A stretch of DNA of 64,000 nt, taken from NCBI RefSeq assembly GCF_021390515.1, contig NZ_JAJUXI010000002.1, positions 310,001 through 374,000 of the forward strand, in the 5' to 3' direction. Both the position numbers and the translations under genes were made by a program. The notes under the pieces were generated by a model, which did no database searches, had not been told where the DNA came from, and was given only the letters and a program-made list of their open reading frames with translations. This stretch comes from Dyadobacter sp. CY326. Its GTDB lineage: Bacteria > Bacteroidota > Bacteroidia > Cytophagales > Spirosomataceae. Numbering within the stretch: position 1 is the stretch's first letter; every line of letters begins with the position of its first letter. Shown here one piece after another: positions 52,879 to 60,895 of the stretch.

Positions 52879-54072
52879 ATGAATACAGCATTGAATAAAT
52901 CAACAAACGTCCGCATTGGATATAGCCTGTCGCTTTCAGGGCCGGTGGCTGAGAATACGAAATCGGCAAGGCTTGCCCATCAACTTTGGGAAGAAGACAT
53001 TAATAGCAACGGCGGGCTTTTGGGAAAGGAAGTCGAGCTTGTCTGCATCGATGATCAGGGCGATGCTGCCCAGGTAGCCGGCATATACAAAAGGCTTTTA
53101 GACGAAGAAAAAGTGGACCTGCTGATTGGAGGCTATGGTACAAACACCATCAAACCTTCCTTACCTCTGGTTATGGAACGGAAACGCATTTTGATTGGCT
53201 TGATGGGTCTGGGTGTTAACGGCGATCTGCAATATGAAAACTATTTCGCAATGATTCCTACCGGGCCAAGTCCGAATGCTGCACTTACCGAAGGTTTTTT
53301 CGAACTGGCCGCTGCTCAAAGTCCAAAACCTTCAACAGTTGCATTACTTACCGCCGATGCCGAATTTTCCCGCAATCCGGTAATTGGTGCTAGGGAAAAT
53401 GCTGCAAAGTATGGGATGCAGATCGTACACGAGCAAACCTATCCGCTGACAACGACAGATTTTAATCCGATCATCGATCAGCTAAAAGAAATCAATGCCG
53501 ATATTTTGTTCCTTTGCTCGTATTTGAATGATTCAAAAGGCCTGGTCCGCGCAATACATGCAAGTGATTACCGGCCTAAAATGGTCGGCGGTGCGATGAT
53601 CGGGCCACAAAGCGCTTCTGTTAAAACGGAGCTTGGCCCACTTTTAAACGGCTTTGTTAATTATGAATACTGGATGCCCGTTCCTAAAATGAATTTTCCA
53701 GGAGTTACAGACCTACTTCAAAGATATCAGCAAAGAGCTGACGAAGAGAAGGTGGATCAACTCGGGTTCTACGTCGTGCCATTAGCCTATGCACAAATGC
53801 AGGTTTTGGAGCAGGCGATAAAAGCGACCGGGACCCTTGATAACGTATTGCTATCTGAATACTGCCGGAACAATTCATTTCAGACTGTTATGGGAACAAT
53901 CCGCTTTGGTAAAGGTGGCGAGTGGGTTGAACCCCAGGTAATTCAAATACAGTTCCAGAATGTTCAGGACGGGAATATCAGCACCTTCAAAGATAGCAAA
54001 GTGCAGGTCGTGGTGTCGCCGGAAGCTTACGCGTCAGGGAAGTTGATATACCCTTATAATCCTTCAAAGTAG
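52879..54072 (+). CDS. Periplasmic-binding-like protein (Peripla_BP_6) without signal peptide
   Basis: This 397-aa protein resembles the branched-chain amino acid/amide ABC-transporter binding proteins: RIGYSLSLSGPVAENTKSAR, EVELVCIDDQGDAAQV, and a second lobe with TVALLTADAEFSRN. It begins MNTALNKSTNVRIGY and shows no signal peptide or lipobox, and no permease or ATPase genes are near. It may act in the cytoplasm as a sensor or have been cut off from its export signal. It is the last gene of a run with two NTF2-like proteins and a MoaF-like protein. Confidence 0.85.
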   Translation: MNTALNKSTNVRIGYSLSLSGPVAENTKSARLAHQLWEEDINSNGGLLGKEVELVCIDDQGDAAQVAGIYKRLLDEEKVDLLIGGYGTNTIKPSLPLVMERKRILIGLMGLGVNGDLQYENYFAMIPTGPSPNAALTEGFFELAAAQSPKPSTVALLTADAEFSRNPVIGARENAAKYGMQIVHEQTYPLTTTDFNPIIDQLKEINADILFLCSYLNDSKGLVRAIHASDYRPKMVGGAMIGPQSASVKTELGPLLNGFVNYEYWMPVPKMNFPGVTDLLQRYQQRADEEKVDQLGFYVVPLAYAQMQVLEQAIKATGTLDNVLLSEYCRNNSFQTVMGTIRFGKGGEWVEPQVIQIQFQNVQDGNISTFKDSKVQVVVSPEAYASGKLIYPYNPSK

Positions 54073-54704
54073 TGACACAATCTGCTTTTAGGATATCGAG
54101 GCGGAAAAGAGCATTAAGGTTGCAGCGCATGGTTTCACGTTGCAAAACCGCAGTAAGGTCGTCAAAATGAATACAAAGACCACATTATTGGCAGCCGGGA
54201 GTCTTTCAGGCTATCAAAGCTGCATACATCAATCCATCGCAATCGCTGCGATCGGAGTGATAAGCAAGGGCGCTGCTCTTTATTATTACACTTGAACGTA
54301 TTAACCTACGACCCGCTGCAATCTAATTTCAAGTCACATTAGCATGCGCTCTGTGTGCACATCGTTTCCCCCGCCGCAAAATACCCATTTCCCAAAACGT
54401 GTTTTTACCTGGTTACGCCTAACTACCTGAATTTTAAATCGGGTAGTTTGGCGTTCAAAAACGGCTTGTTTCAGATATAATTTCGTCTAGTTAAAAAATG
54501 ACAAATTAAAGAACGCGCACAACCGGGATGGCGTAAAACAGCGCTACGCGACTCCTGCTTGTGATTAACCGAAAGGGTCATGTTCGATGAAAGGAGGTGC
54601 GACATGAGATAATCGAAAAAATTTGAGAAACCGTTTTCAACTGATTTTTTCCGGACAAAAAAGTCGGGAGTACAATCATTAGCCATCATTAAAAAAATAA
54701 AAAA
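54073..54704. other. Leader region of the lanthipeptide-like operon
   Basis: This 632-bp region has no large gene. It holds a 42-codon open frame at 54167-54295 (starts MNTKTTLLAAGSLSGYQSC, ends ALYYYT) that could be a very small peptide gene but has no independent support. A hairpin with 12-bp arms, one mismatch, lies at 54416-54427/54442-54453. The last 30 bp are A-rich and lead to ATG 54705. The operon promoter should be here. Confidence 0.45.
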
Positions 54705-55118
54705 ATGAAAACTTTCAAATTCAAGGACCTTGCCGTCACCGTGGATATTAACCAGGACAAACCGGTGTATTGTTTCATTCGATATGCATCTCGCCTAAAA
54801 GACGAGATTGAGTTGTGTCGCTTCCATACTTGCTACCATTTTTCAATTCCCATAACTGTCTGCCACAAAGCTTGCAGTATTGTATACAGCTTTACGCACG
54901 ACCCAATTGAAATCACGGACTGGAAAAACACAACGCCTGTCCAGCAGGTTGTTGATGACTTCGATGTATCGGAGCTAACTGAGTTTAAGAACAATCTGGC
55001 CGAACTTCAAAAGTACGTCGATGTGAAGATCCAGGAAGCGCCGAATGAGCTCGATATGCTTGAAAGAAAATTGAATGAAGCCATCGAGGAAGTTCGTGCG
55101 CAAAGGGGAAAACAATAA
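54705..55118 (+). CDS. Cys-rich protein heading the lanthipeptide-like operon; possible precursor or partner
   Basis: This 137-aa protein is not recognised. Its middle section has five Cys (23, 38, 43, 53, 57) interspersed with Ser and Thr (CRFHTCYHFSIPITVCHKAC), the composition needed for lanthionine rings. The last 50 residues are an acidic, probably coiled helix without Cys. Usual precursors carry the core at the C-terminus, so the order here would be unusual. Alternatives are a recognition or chaperone protein. It starts the operon, 12 bp before the HopA1-like gene. Confidence 0.55.
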   Translation: MKTFKFKDLAVTVDINQDKPVYCFIRYASRLKDEIELCRFHTCYHFSIPITVCHKACSIVYSFTHDPIEITDWKNTTPVQQVVDDFDVSELTEFKNNLAELQKYVDVKIQEAPNELDMLERKLNEAIEEVRAQRGKQ

Positions 55119-55130
55119 AACGACAATCTG

Positions 55131-56291
55131 ATGATCAAAGTCAAATTTCTTTTGCATTCAACATTCCGGTCGAATCCGGCATTTGAACTGATTGAGCAGG
55201 GAAATTTAAATCAGCAGGAACTTCATGCTCTTGCTGATTTAAGCAAAGACCCCGAGTTTTTTGGCGTCTTCAGGCGGAAAGACGCCGCAACCGCAGACAG
55301 TGCAAAACTAGCTTACAAAGAAGTCGCGCTACTGTTTTATTTTTTGCAAAATGCTGGACCATTGCCTCATTATTTCAAGTCTGAATATGACGACGAAACT
55401 AATCTTACATTGGCCAGACTCGTAATAGAAGGGATTTTTGAAATTGAGATCGAAAATTGCTTTTACTCAGGCTTTGCGGCCCAGGATTTCATTTATGAAT
55501 CCACTGAGCAAGTTTGGGATCGCCGGCATCCGTTGTCCCGAATGTCTTCCGCGGCTATCCAATATGCCATTCAACTGAATGAAGCAGACACCATTTCGCT
55601 AACCAGCAAACTTTACGGCTACAATACGACGCCCCTGTTTGGTACGCCTGCCAATGAGCTGGATACATTCAAGGAAGTGGAAGCGTTTCTAAAAATTGGT
55701 AAAAATGATCCATTAACGCGCGAGCTGCTTAAAAATTGGAACAAACATGAACCAGACCAGAAGTTCAGATGGATATCGTGGAGTCGGAAGCAGAACAAAA
55801 GCCATAATGCCCGTTTGAGCTCAACCTATAAAATCTACATTAGCCCTGTTCTGGAAGAGCTGCCGGATGTATTTGATAGGGCTGTCCGGGCACTGACAGA
55901 GTCAAACGCATTCCATTTCAAAATCGGCATGAACCGTGAAGGACTGCTCCGGCCTGACAAATTCGTAGCCTATTTCACGGAATTCGATCATTTGTCAGCC
56001 GCAGCCGACCGGCTCCATGCTGTTTTGAAAGATCACAGTGCACAAGGTGTCCCATTCACCGCCCCGCTGGATGCCTCGGGAATGTTATCGTGGGGAATGG
56101 ACAGTGCAACAGATGAAAATTTGCAGCATGTAGAAAGAAAAAGCTGGCGCGCCAAAGTGACCGAAAAGCTGGCTGCATCCATTTCTTTGGCCAAAACAGA
56201 AAAGCTAAGCCGAGAGGAACGCGTCGATTTTGTATTAAAAAAAATGGTGCTGGAAGGTGTCAATCCATTGACCTGGACGGCTGTTTTATAA
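55131..56291 (+). CDS. HopA1-like protein (candidate phospho-Ser/Thr lyase of a lanthipeptide system)
   Basis: This 386-aa protein has a C-terminal half resembling the HopA1 effector domain: YKIYISPVLEELPDVFDRAV, FHFKIGMNREGLLRPDKFVA and GVPFTAPLDASGMLSWGMD, then a helical ending with SWRAKVTEKLAASI. HopA1-domain proteins take part in class V lanthipeptide synthesis (LxmY and relatives), where they are thought to eliminate phosphate to form dehydro-amino acids. The N-terminal 200 residues are helical and unassigned. It sits between a Cys-rich protein and a kinase-LanC fusion, with gaps of 12 and 19 bp. Family call is by pattern and needs a profile search. Confidence 0.6.
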   Translation: MIKVKFLLHSTFRSNPAFELIEQGNLNQQELHALADLSKDPEFFGVFRRKDAATADSAKLAYKEVALLFYFLQNAGPLPHYFKSEYDDETNLTLARLVIEGIFEIEIENCFYSGFAAQDFIYESTEQVWDRRHPLSRMSSAAIQYAIQLNEADTISLTSKLYGYNTTPLFGTPANELDTFKEVEAFLKIGKNDPLTRELLKNWNKHEPDQKFRWISWSRKQNKSHNARLSSTYKIYISPVLEELPDVFDRAVRALTESNAFHFKIGMNREGLLRPDKFVAYFTEFDHLSAAADRLHAVLKDHSAQGVPFTAPLDASGMLSWGMDSATDENLQHVERKSWRAKVTEKLAASISLAKTEKLSREERVDFVLKKMVLEGVNPLTWTAVL

Positions 56292-56310
56292 AAATTCAAA
56301 CTTTAATCCT

Positions 56311-58686
56311 ATGGCTTCTAATCAATTATACATCTTGCCGGAAGACGTTCAGGTGTTGCCGGTAGAAAAATTACCGCAACAGGCACGCGCCAAATTCGAG
56401 TACGAGACTGACGACTTCATCATTACTTATACACACGCACGAAATACCAGCAAAATCATAGACGCTTCGTCTGCGTCGCTTTTGCAGGAATTTCGTAAAC
56501 CAAAATCCCTGCCCGAGGGCGTGCTTACGTATGCGTTGCTCAATAATCTGGACGCGCAAAAGATACTTGAAGGCTCCTACACTTTTCTGACGCGCCTTCG
56601 CAGTGAAGGTTTCCTGGTTTCTTACGATGATACATTCGGGAAAGAAAAGCTATTTTTCAGACCAGGCGAGCGGTTTAAAGAGTATGAAATCGTGTCAAAA
56701 CTGGACGGCGTGGCTGATACGGAGATTTATAAGATCAAAAAAAATGGCCAGTTATTTGCGCTCAAATTGTTAAAAACCAAAAAGAAAACACCGCAGCTGC
56801 TTGCAAATTTCTACAACGAGATCGACATACTGAATGCATTGGATGACGTCATCAATCCGTCGCTGACCGAATATGGCGAGTATGAAGAAGATCATTTTCT
56901 GATCATGGATTGGGTCGACGGGGAAACGTGTTTGCAGGCGGCCGAGAAATATCAGAATCTTCATGATCAATCCAATGTGCTTGCATTGCTGAATATTTCC
57001 TGCCGTATTCTCAATGCGTACAGGCATTTGCACAGCCAGGGAATTATACATTCGGATGTGCATCCGGCCAACATGATCGTGTCCGAATCGGGTGAAGTGA
57101 AGATTATTGATTTCGGACTTTCTAGAATGGTTTCAAAGGAACAATTACCGGCGCGCGGCGGACAGAATTTTTTCTTTGAACCCGAATATGCGCAGTCAGT
57201 TCTTAACGGCAAACCTGAACCGTCCTCGACATTCGCAGGCGAACAGTATGCATTGGGCGCTTTGATTTATCAGCTATTTACAGGAAAGCAATATCTTAAT
57301 TTTTCATACGACAGGAAAACATTGTACACGCAGATCGTCAACGAAATGCCCGTCCCATTCAGAAATCTGGACATTATTATTGACAATAATATCGAAAAAA
57401 CGATTTTCAAAGCGCTTGAAAAACAAAACGAAAACCGTTTTGACAACATTGAAGATTTCTATTTGGCCATGATCAAAGTGCAGGAAGGTTTCCCGGATCG
57501 ACTTGCAGAAGACAAGAAATTGTCGGTGCAAGTCTTCCGGGATTCCATCCTGAAAGATTACGGTTTTAAAAGTGAACTTCTGAAAAACGGGCTCCAAATG
57601 GCCCCGAAAAGCTCGGTCAATTTTGGCGCGGCAGGCATTGCCTATCTCTTTCTGCGCCGAGCGTTAGTGCATTCAGACGCCAAAACGCTGGCCCTGGCAG
57701 ATGTATGGAGCGACCGTGCAGCAAGTTATGTTCATGACCATGACCATGGGTTTTATTCCAAAGAAATGGATCTCAGTTCGTCCATTGTTGGGGTTTCGTC
57801 GATATATCACACTTCGAGCGGCGTGGATCTGGTCCAGGCGTTGGTCAGCCAGTCGTCGGGCGATTATGCCGGCTACTACAATGCGGTCCGCAATTTTCTG
57901 AACCATGCTTCCCAACCCTGCGAAAATCTGGACCTTACATTAGGTAAGTCCGCCGCGCTGATCGGCAGCTCGCTGATTCTGGAAAACATGCCTTCGTATG
58001 ATAAATTTGTCAAAAAAGATCTGCTCGCATTTGGCAAGAATGTCATGGAGGAGATCTGGTCAATCGTTGATTCGTATGCAGCGATCGGTGAGAAAAACCC
58101 GATCAATTACAGAGGAATTGCCCACGGCTGGGCGGGAATTTTGTATGCTACTTTAAAATGGTGCAAAACATCCCGACAAAATTTGCCTGTCCATTTTCTT
58201 AGACGCGTAGATCAGCTTGTCAAACTGGGTATCGAAGAAAACGGAATGATGCGCTGGGAAATCTCCGAAACGGAGCAGACTTCCTGGACAGGCTGGTGCC
58301 ACGGATCAGCGGGTTATACCTTTCTATGGACGGCCTTATTTCATTTCACATTCGATGCACATTACCTTGATCTAGCAAAAAAAACGGCCGGTCACATTTT
58401 GAATGCCCAGCCGGGTGCGGCCCAACCTAACGCGGCCCAACAAGTTGTGAATGGCAGCTTGTGTTGCGGCAGATCGGGTGAATGTTACGCGCTTTTGAGT
58501 GTTTACAATGCCACCAGAGATAATTTTTACCTGACCGAGGCCAAAAGGCTGGCCAAACAAATGCTGCCGCACATCTATTGCGTGCAAATGAAAAACCACA
58601 GTCTGTACAAAGGGAACATAGGCGCCGCAGTGCTGTTCGAGGAACTTGATCGCCCCGAATTCGCCCGGATGCCGTTATTTGAATAA
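56311..58686 (+). CDS. Protein kinase-LanC fusion (lanthipeptide synthetase-like)
   Basis: This 791-aa protein has three parts. Residues 1-115 form a small winged-helix/RRE-like region (DASSASLLQEFRKPKSLPEG, LTRLRSEGFLVSYDD). Residues about 123-395 are a protein kinase: Lys152 in FALKLLK, Glu170, catalytic HSDVHPAN (Asp249, Asn254) and DFG (267-269). Residues about 430-791 are a LanC-type cyclase: AHGWAG (605), WCHGSAG (Cys663) and LCCGRSGE (Cys718, Cys719). The zinc ligands would be three Cys, as in CCG-type LanM enzymes such as ProcM, not the usual Cys-Cys-His. No OspF-like lyase domain precedes the kinase, unlike LanKC and LanL. The gene directly follows the HopA1-like gene. Confidence 0.85.
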   Translation: MASNQLYILPEDVQVLPVEKLPQQARAKFEYETDDFIITYTHARNTSKIIDASSASLLQEFRKPKSLPEGVLTYALLNNLDAQKILEGSYTFLTRLRSEGFLVSYDDTFGKEKLFFRPGERFKEYEIVSKLDGVADTEIYKIKKNGQLFALKLLKTKKKTPQLLANFYNEIDILNALDDVINPSLTEYGEYEEDHFLIMDWVDGETCLQAAEKYQNLHDQSNVLALLNISCRILNAYRHLHSQGIIHSDVHPANMIVSESGEVKIIDFGLSRMVSKEQLPARGGQNFFFEPEYAQSVLNGKPEPSSTFAGEQYALGALIYQLFTGKQYLNFSYDRKTLYTQIVNEMPVPFRNLDIIIDNNIEKTIFKALEKQNENRFDNIEDFYLAMIKVQEGFPDRLAEDKKLSVQVFRDSILKDYGFKSELLKNGLQMAPKSSVNFGAAGIAYLFLRRALVHSDAKTLALADVWSDRAASYVHDHDHGFYSKEMDLSSSIVGVSSIYHTSSGVDLVQALVSQSSGDYAGYYNAVRNFLNHASQPCENLDLTLGKSAALIGSSLILENMPSYDKFVKKDLLAFGKNVMEEIWSIVDSYAAIGEKNPINYRGIAHGWAGILYATLKWCKTSRQNLPVHFLRRVDQLVKLGIEENGMMRWEISETEQTSWTGWCHGSAGYTFLWTALFHFTFDAHYLDLAKKTAGHILNAQPGAAQPNAAQQVVNGSLCCGRSGECYALLSVYNATRDNFYLTEAKRLAKQMLPHIYCVQMKNHSLYKGNIGAAVLFEELDRPEFARMPLFE

Positions 58687-58824
58687 AAGGTTAACAATCG
58701 GACAATTTTACGCAATGATACTAGCAAGCTAAATTAACTTAGACCAAAGAATAAAGAGGCCGCTGAATTTCACTTTCAAAAGAGGAATTAGCAGTTCAGA
58801 TAAATAGTTTTATCTTTATTTCTG

Positions 58825-59715
58825 ATGGATCAACATTCGATTGAAACTTACGCGCCACAACTTAATGGGCAGCATAACAACGCAGGAGGGTATTTTGTGG
58901 CAGTACGATTGGAAGAGTTTTCTGCGGCTAGCCTTGCAGCAACAGCGGTTTACAGTCGAAAGGATTTTTACAAGATCTCGCTGATCAACGGTCATGCCTC
59001 CTATTTTTATCAGGATCAGGAATATCTGTTTGACAAAGATGACTGGGCGCTCGTATTTACGAATCGGGAAGTGCCCTACCGCTGGGAAGTTCACGAAGGG
59101 ACCTGTAATGGCTATGCCTGCATGTTTACAGAAGACTTTTTACCATTGCCCGTGCATATCCGGCCATCAGACTGGGCGGTTTTCAACGGGAATGCTCCAT
59201 CCGTATTTAAATTAACCGGGAAAGACAAAATCTTCTTTGAAGGACTATTTTTAAAAATGCTCGATGAGCAGGATTCTGCATATGCTCACAAGTTTGACCT
59301 GCTTTTTTTATATGTACAAGAATGCATCCATGGCGCGCAAAAGTTTGACGCTGGGGCAGGATCGCGTAGCCAAACGGCTGCTACTCGGCTAACCAGTGCA
59401 TTTAAAAATTTACTGGCAGGACAGTTTCCTCTGGCTTACCCCAATCAACAGGTCACTTTGCGAACGCCGCAGGATTATGCAGACCGTCTGGCTGTTCACA
59501 CCAATCACCTGAACCGGGCACTTAAAGAGGTGACCGGCAGAACCACAACGCAGTTAATAAATGAACGGATCATGCAGGAAGCGCGGACGTTAATGTTACA
59601 TTCTAACTGGACAATCAGTCAGATAGGCAACAGTCTTGGCTTTGAAGAAGCAACGCATTTCGCGCGAGCTTTTCGGCAGCACACAGGGAAAACGCCGTCT
59701 GCGTTTCGGCAATAG
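58825..59715 (+). CDS. AraC-family transcriptional regulator (with SDR 59807)
   Basis: This 296-aa regulator has a cupin-like sensor domain (residues about 15-150; YSRKDFYKISLINGHASYFY) and a C-terminal AraC domain (HTNHLNRALKEVTGRTTTQL, IGNSLGFEEATHFARAFRQ). It follows the kinase-LanC gene by 138 bp and precedes an SDR gene by about 80 bp on the same strand. It is more likely to control the SDR than the lanthipeptide-like operon, because AraC-SDR pairs are typical of this type, but the latter cannot be excluded. Confidence 0.93.
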   Translation: MDQHSIETYAPQLNGQHNNAGGYFVAVRLEEFSAASLAATAVYSRKDFYKISLINGHASYFYQDQEYLFDKDDWALVFTNREVPYRWEVHEGTCNGYACMFTEDFLPLPVHIRPSDWAVFNGNAPSVFKLTGKDKIFFEGLFLKMLDEQDSAYAHKFDLLFLYVQECIHGAQKFDAGAGSRSQTAATRLTSAFKNLLAGQFPLAYPNQQVTLRTPQDYADRLAVHTNHLNRALKEVTGRTTTQLINERIMQEARTLMLHSNWTISQIGNSLGFEEATHFARAFRQHTGKTPSAFRQ

Positions 59716-59773
59716 TTTGATTTTGGTCTTAAACGGTTTGAATAGGGCTAACGCGGCCGGTTGTTCTACGGTA

Positions 59774-59806
59774 ATTTTGTTTCGTTAAATTTTAATGAAA
59801 CAAAAT
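59774..59806. promoter_or_regulatory. Inverted repeat overlapping the SDR 59807 start region
   Basis: ATTTTGTTTC (59774-59783) and GAAACAAAAT (59797-59806) are perfect reverse complements, and inner TTAA pairs extend the stem. The first possible start codon (59795) lies inside it. It could be an operator or a hairpin that hides the ribosome site. Confidence 0.5.
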
Positions 59807-60634
59807 ATGAAAACGTGGTTTATAACCGGCACTTCGACCGGCTTAGGAAGAATATTAACAGAGAAGTTATTGCAGCAAGGTCAACGCGTGGCAGCAACAT
59901 TACGCAAGCCGGATGCATTGGACGATCTGAAAGGACAATATGGAAATCAGCTTTGGGTCGCCAGACTGGACGTTACAGATAGTGCACAGATTAAAGACGT
60001 TGTTAAAAAGGCTTTTGATGAATTAGGCCAGATTGATGTAATCGTTAACAATGCGGGTTATGCTCTTTTTTGTGCTGCCGAAGAGGCAAGCGATGAGCAG
60101 ATCCGGCAGCAGATCGATACAAACATTCTTGGCTCAGTTCAGGTAATTCGGGCCGCACTTCCTTTTCTGCGTGAACAACGCGGTGGCCGTATCCTTCAAC
60201 TTTCATCAGCCGGCGGCCAGACAACCTATCCCAATTTCAGCTATTATCATCTCACCAAATGGGCAATGGAAGGCTTTTGTGATACATTGGCCAAAGAAGT
60301 GGCACCTTTAAATATCGGAGTAACGATTGTTGAACCCGGCGCGCATCATACGGCATTTGGTGCCGCCCTGGCCACCGCACCCGTCATGGAAGCTTATGAT
60401 AAAACGCCGGCGGGCGACATACGAAGGGCAATGCAATCCGGCACATTCCCCATCAAAAATGACGTAGACAGAACTGTTCAGTCCATAATCGAATGTGTCG
60501 AAACATCACCTGCGCCGCTGAGACTGGCATTGGGCGGCGACGCATACCGGGATATGCGGGCTGCGCTCGTCAGCCGCCTGGAAGCGCTTGATAATCAAAA
60601 AGCGACTGCAATGGCAAGTGAAATGCAGGATTGA
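59807..60634 (+). CDS. SDR-family oxidoreductase (pair 5, with AraC regulator)
   Basis: This 275-aa short-chain dehydrogenase has TGTSTGLG, NNAGYA, Ser in LSSAGGQ and Tyr-x3-Lys in YYHLTKWAM. ATG 59807 (MKTWFITGTS) is the normal start for this group; ATG 59795 lies four codons upstream within the inverted repeat. It is the fifth SDR-regulator pair of the window and ends before a good terminator. Confidence 0.93.
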   Translation: MKTWFITGTSTGLGRILTEKLLQQGQRVAATLRKPDALDDLKGQYGNQLWVARLDVTDSAQIKDVVKKAFDELGQIDVIVNNAGYALFCAAEEASDEQIRQQIDTNILGSVQVIRAALPFLREQRGGRILQLSSAGGQTTYPNFSYYHLTKWAMEGFCDTLAKEVAPLNIGVTIVEPGAHHTAFGAALATAPVMEAYDKTPAGDIRRAMQSGTFPIKNDVDRTVQSIIECVETSPAPLRLALGGDAYRDMRAALVSRLEALDNQKATAMASEMQD

Positions 60635-60662
60635 TTTGTAAAACATGAATCGCCGGGAGAGG

Positions 60663-60693
60663 GGCTGTTTCGAAAGAGACAGCCTCTTTTTGC
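60663..60693 (+). terminator. Rho-independent terminator after SDR 59807
   Basis: Stem GGCTGTTTC / GAGACAGCC with loop GAAA, followed by TCTTTTT. Confidence 0.85.
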
Positions 60694-60895
60694 ATTTACA
60701 TTCGTCACAAACAGCTATTTAGAACACACCGAGATAGCAATTATTTGCTATTGTGCAATCTGTATCGTTTTCTGTTTTTTGTATCACAACTTACAGCCCA
60801 TAGTCCAGAAATACTTCTTGGAAGCAAAAGCCAATTGACTGCTGTAAGGACTCGCCTGATAAGACAAATCTCAAAAATCCCTTAACTACGTTCGT

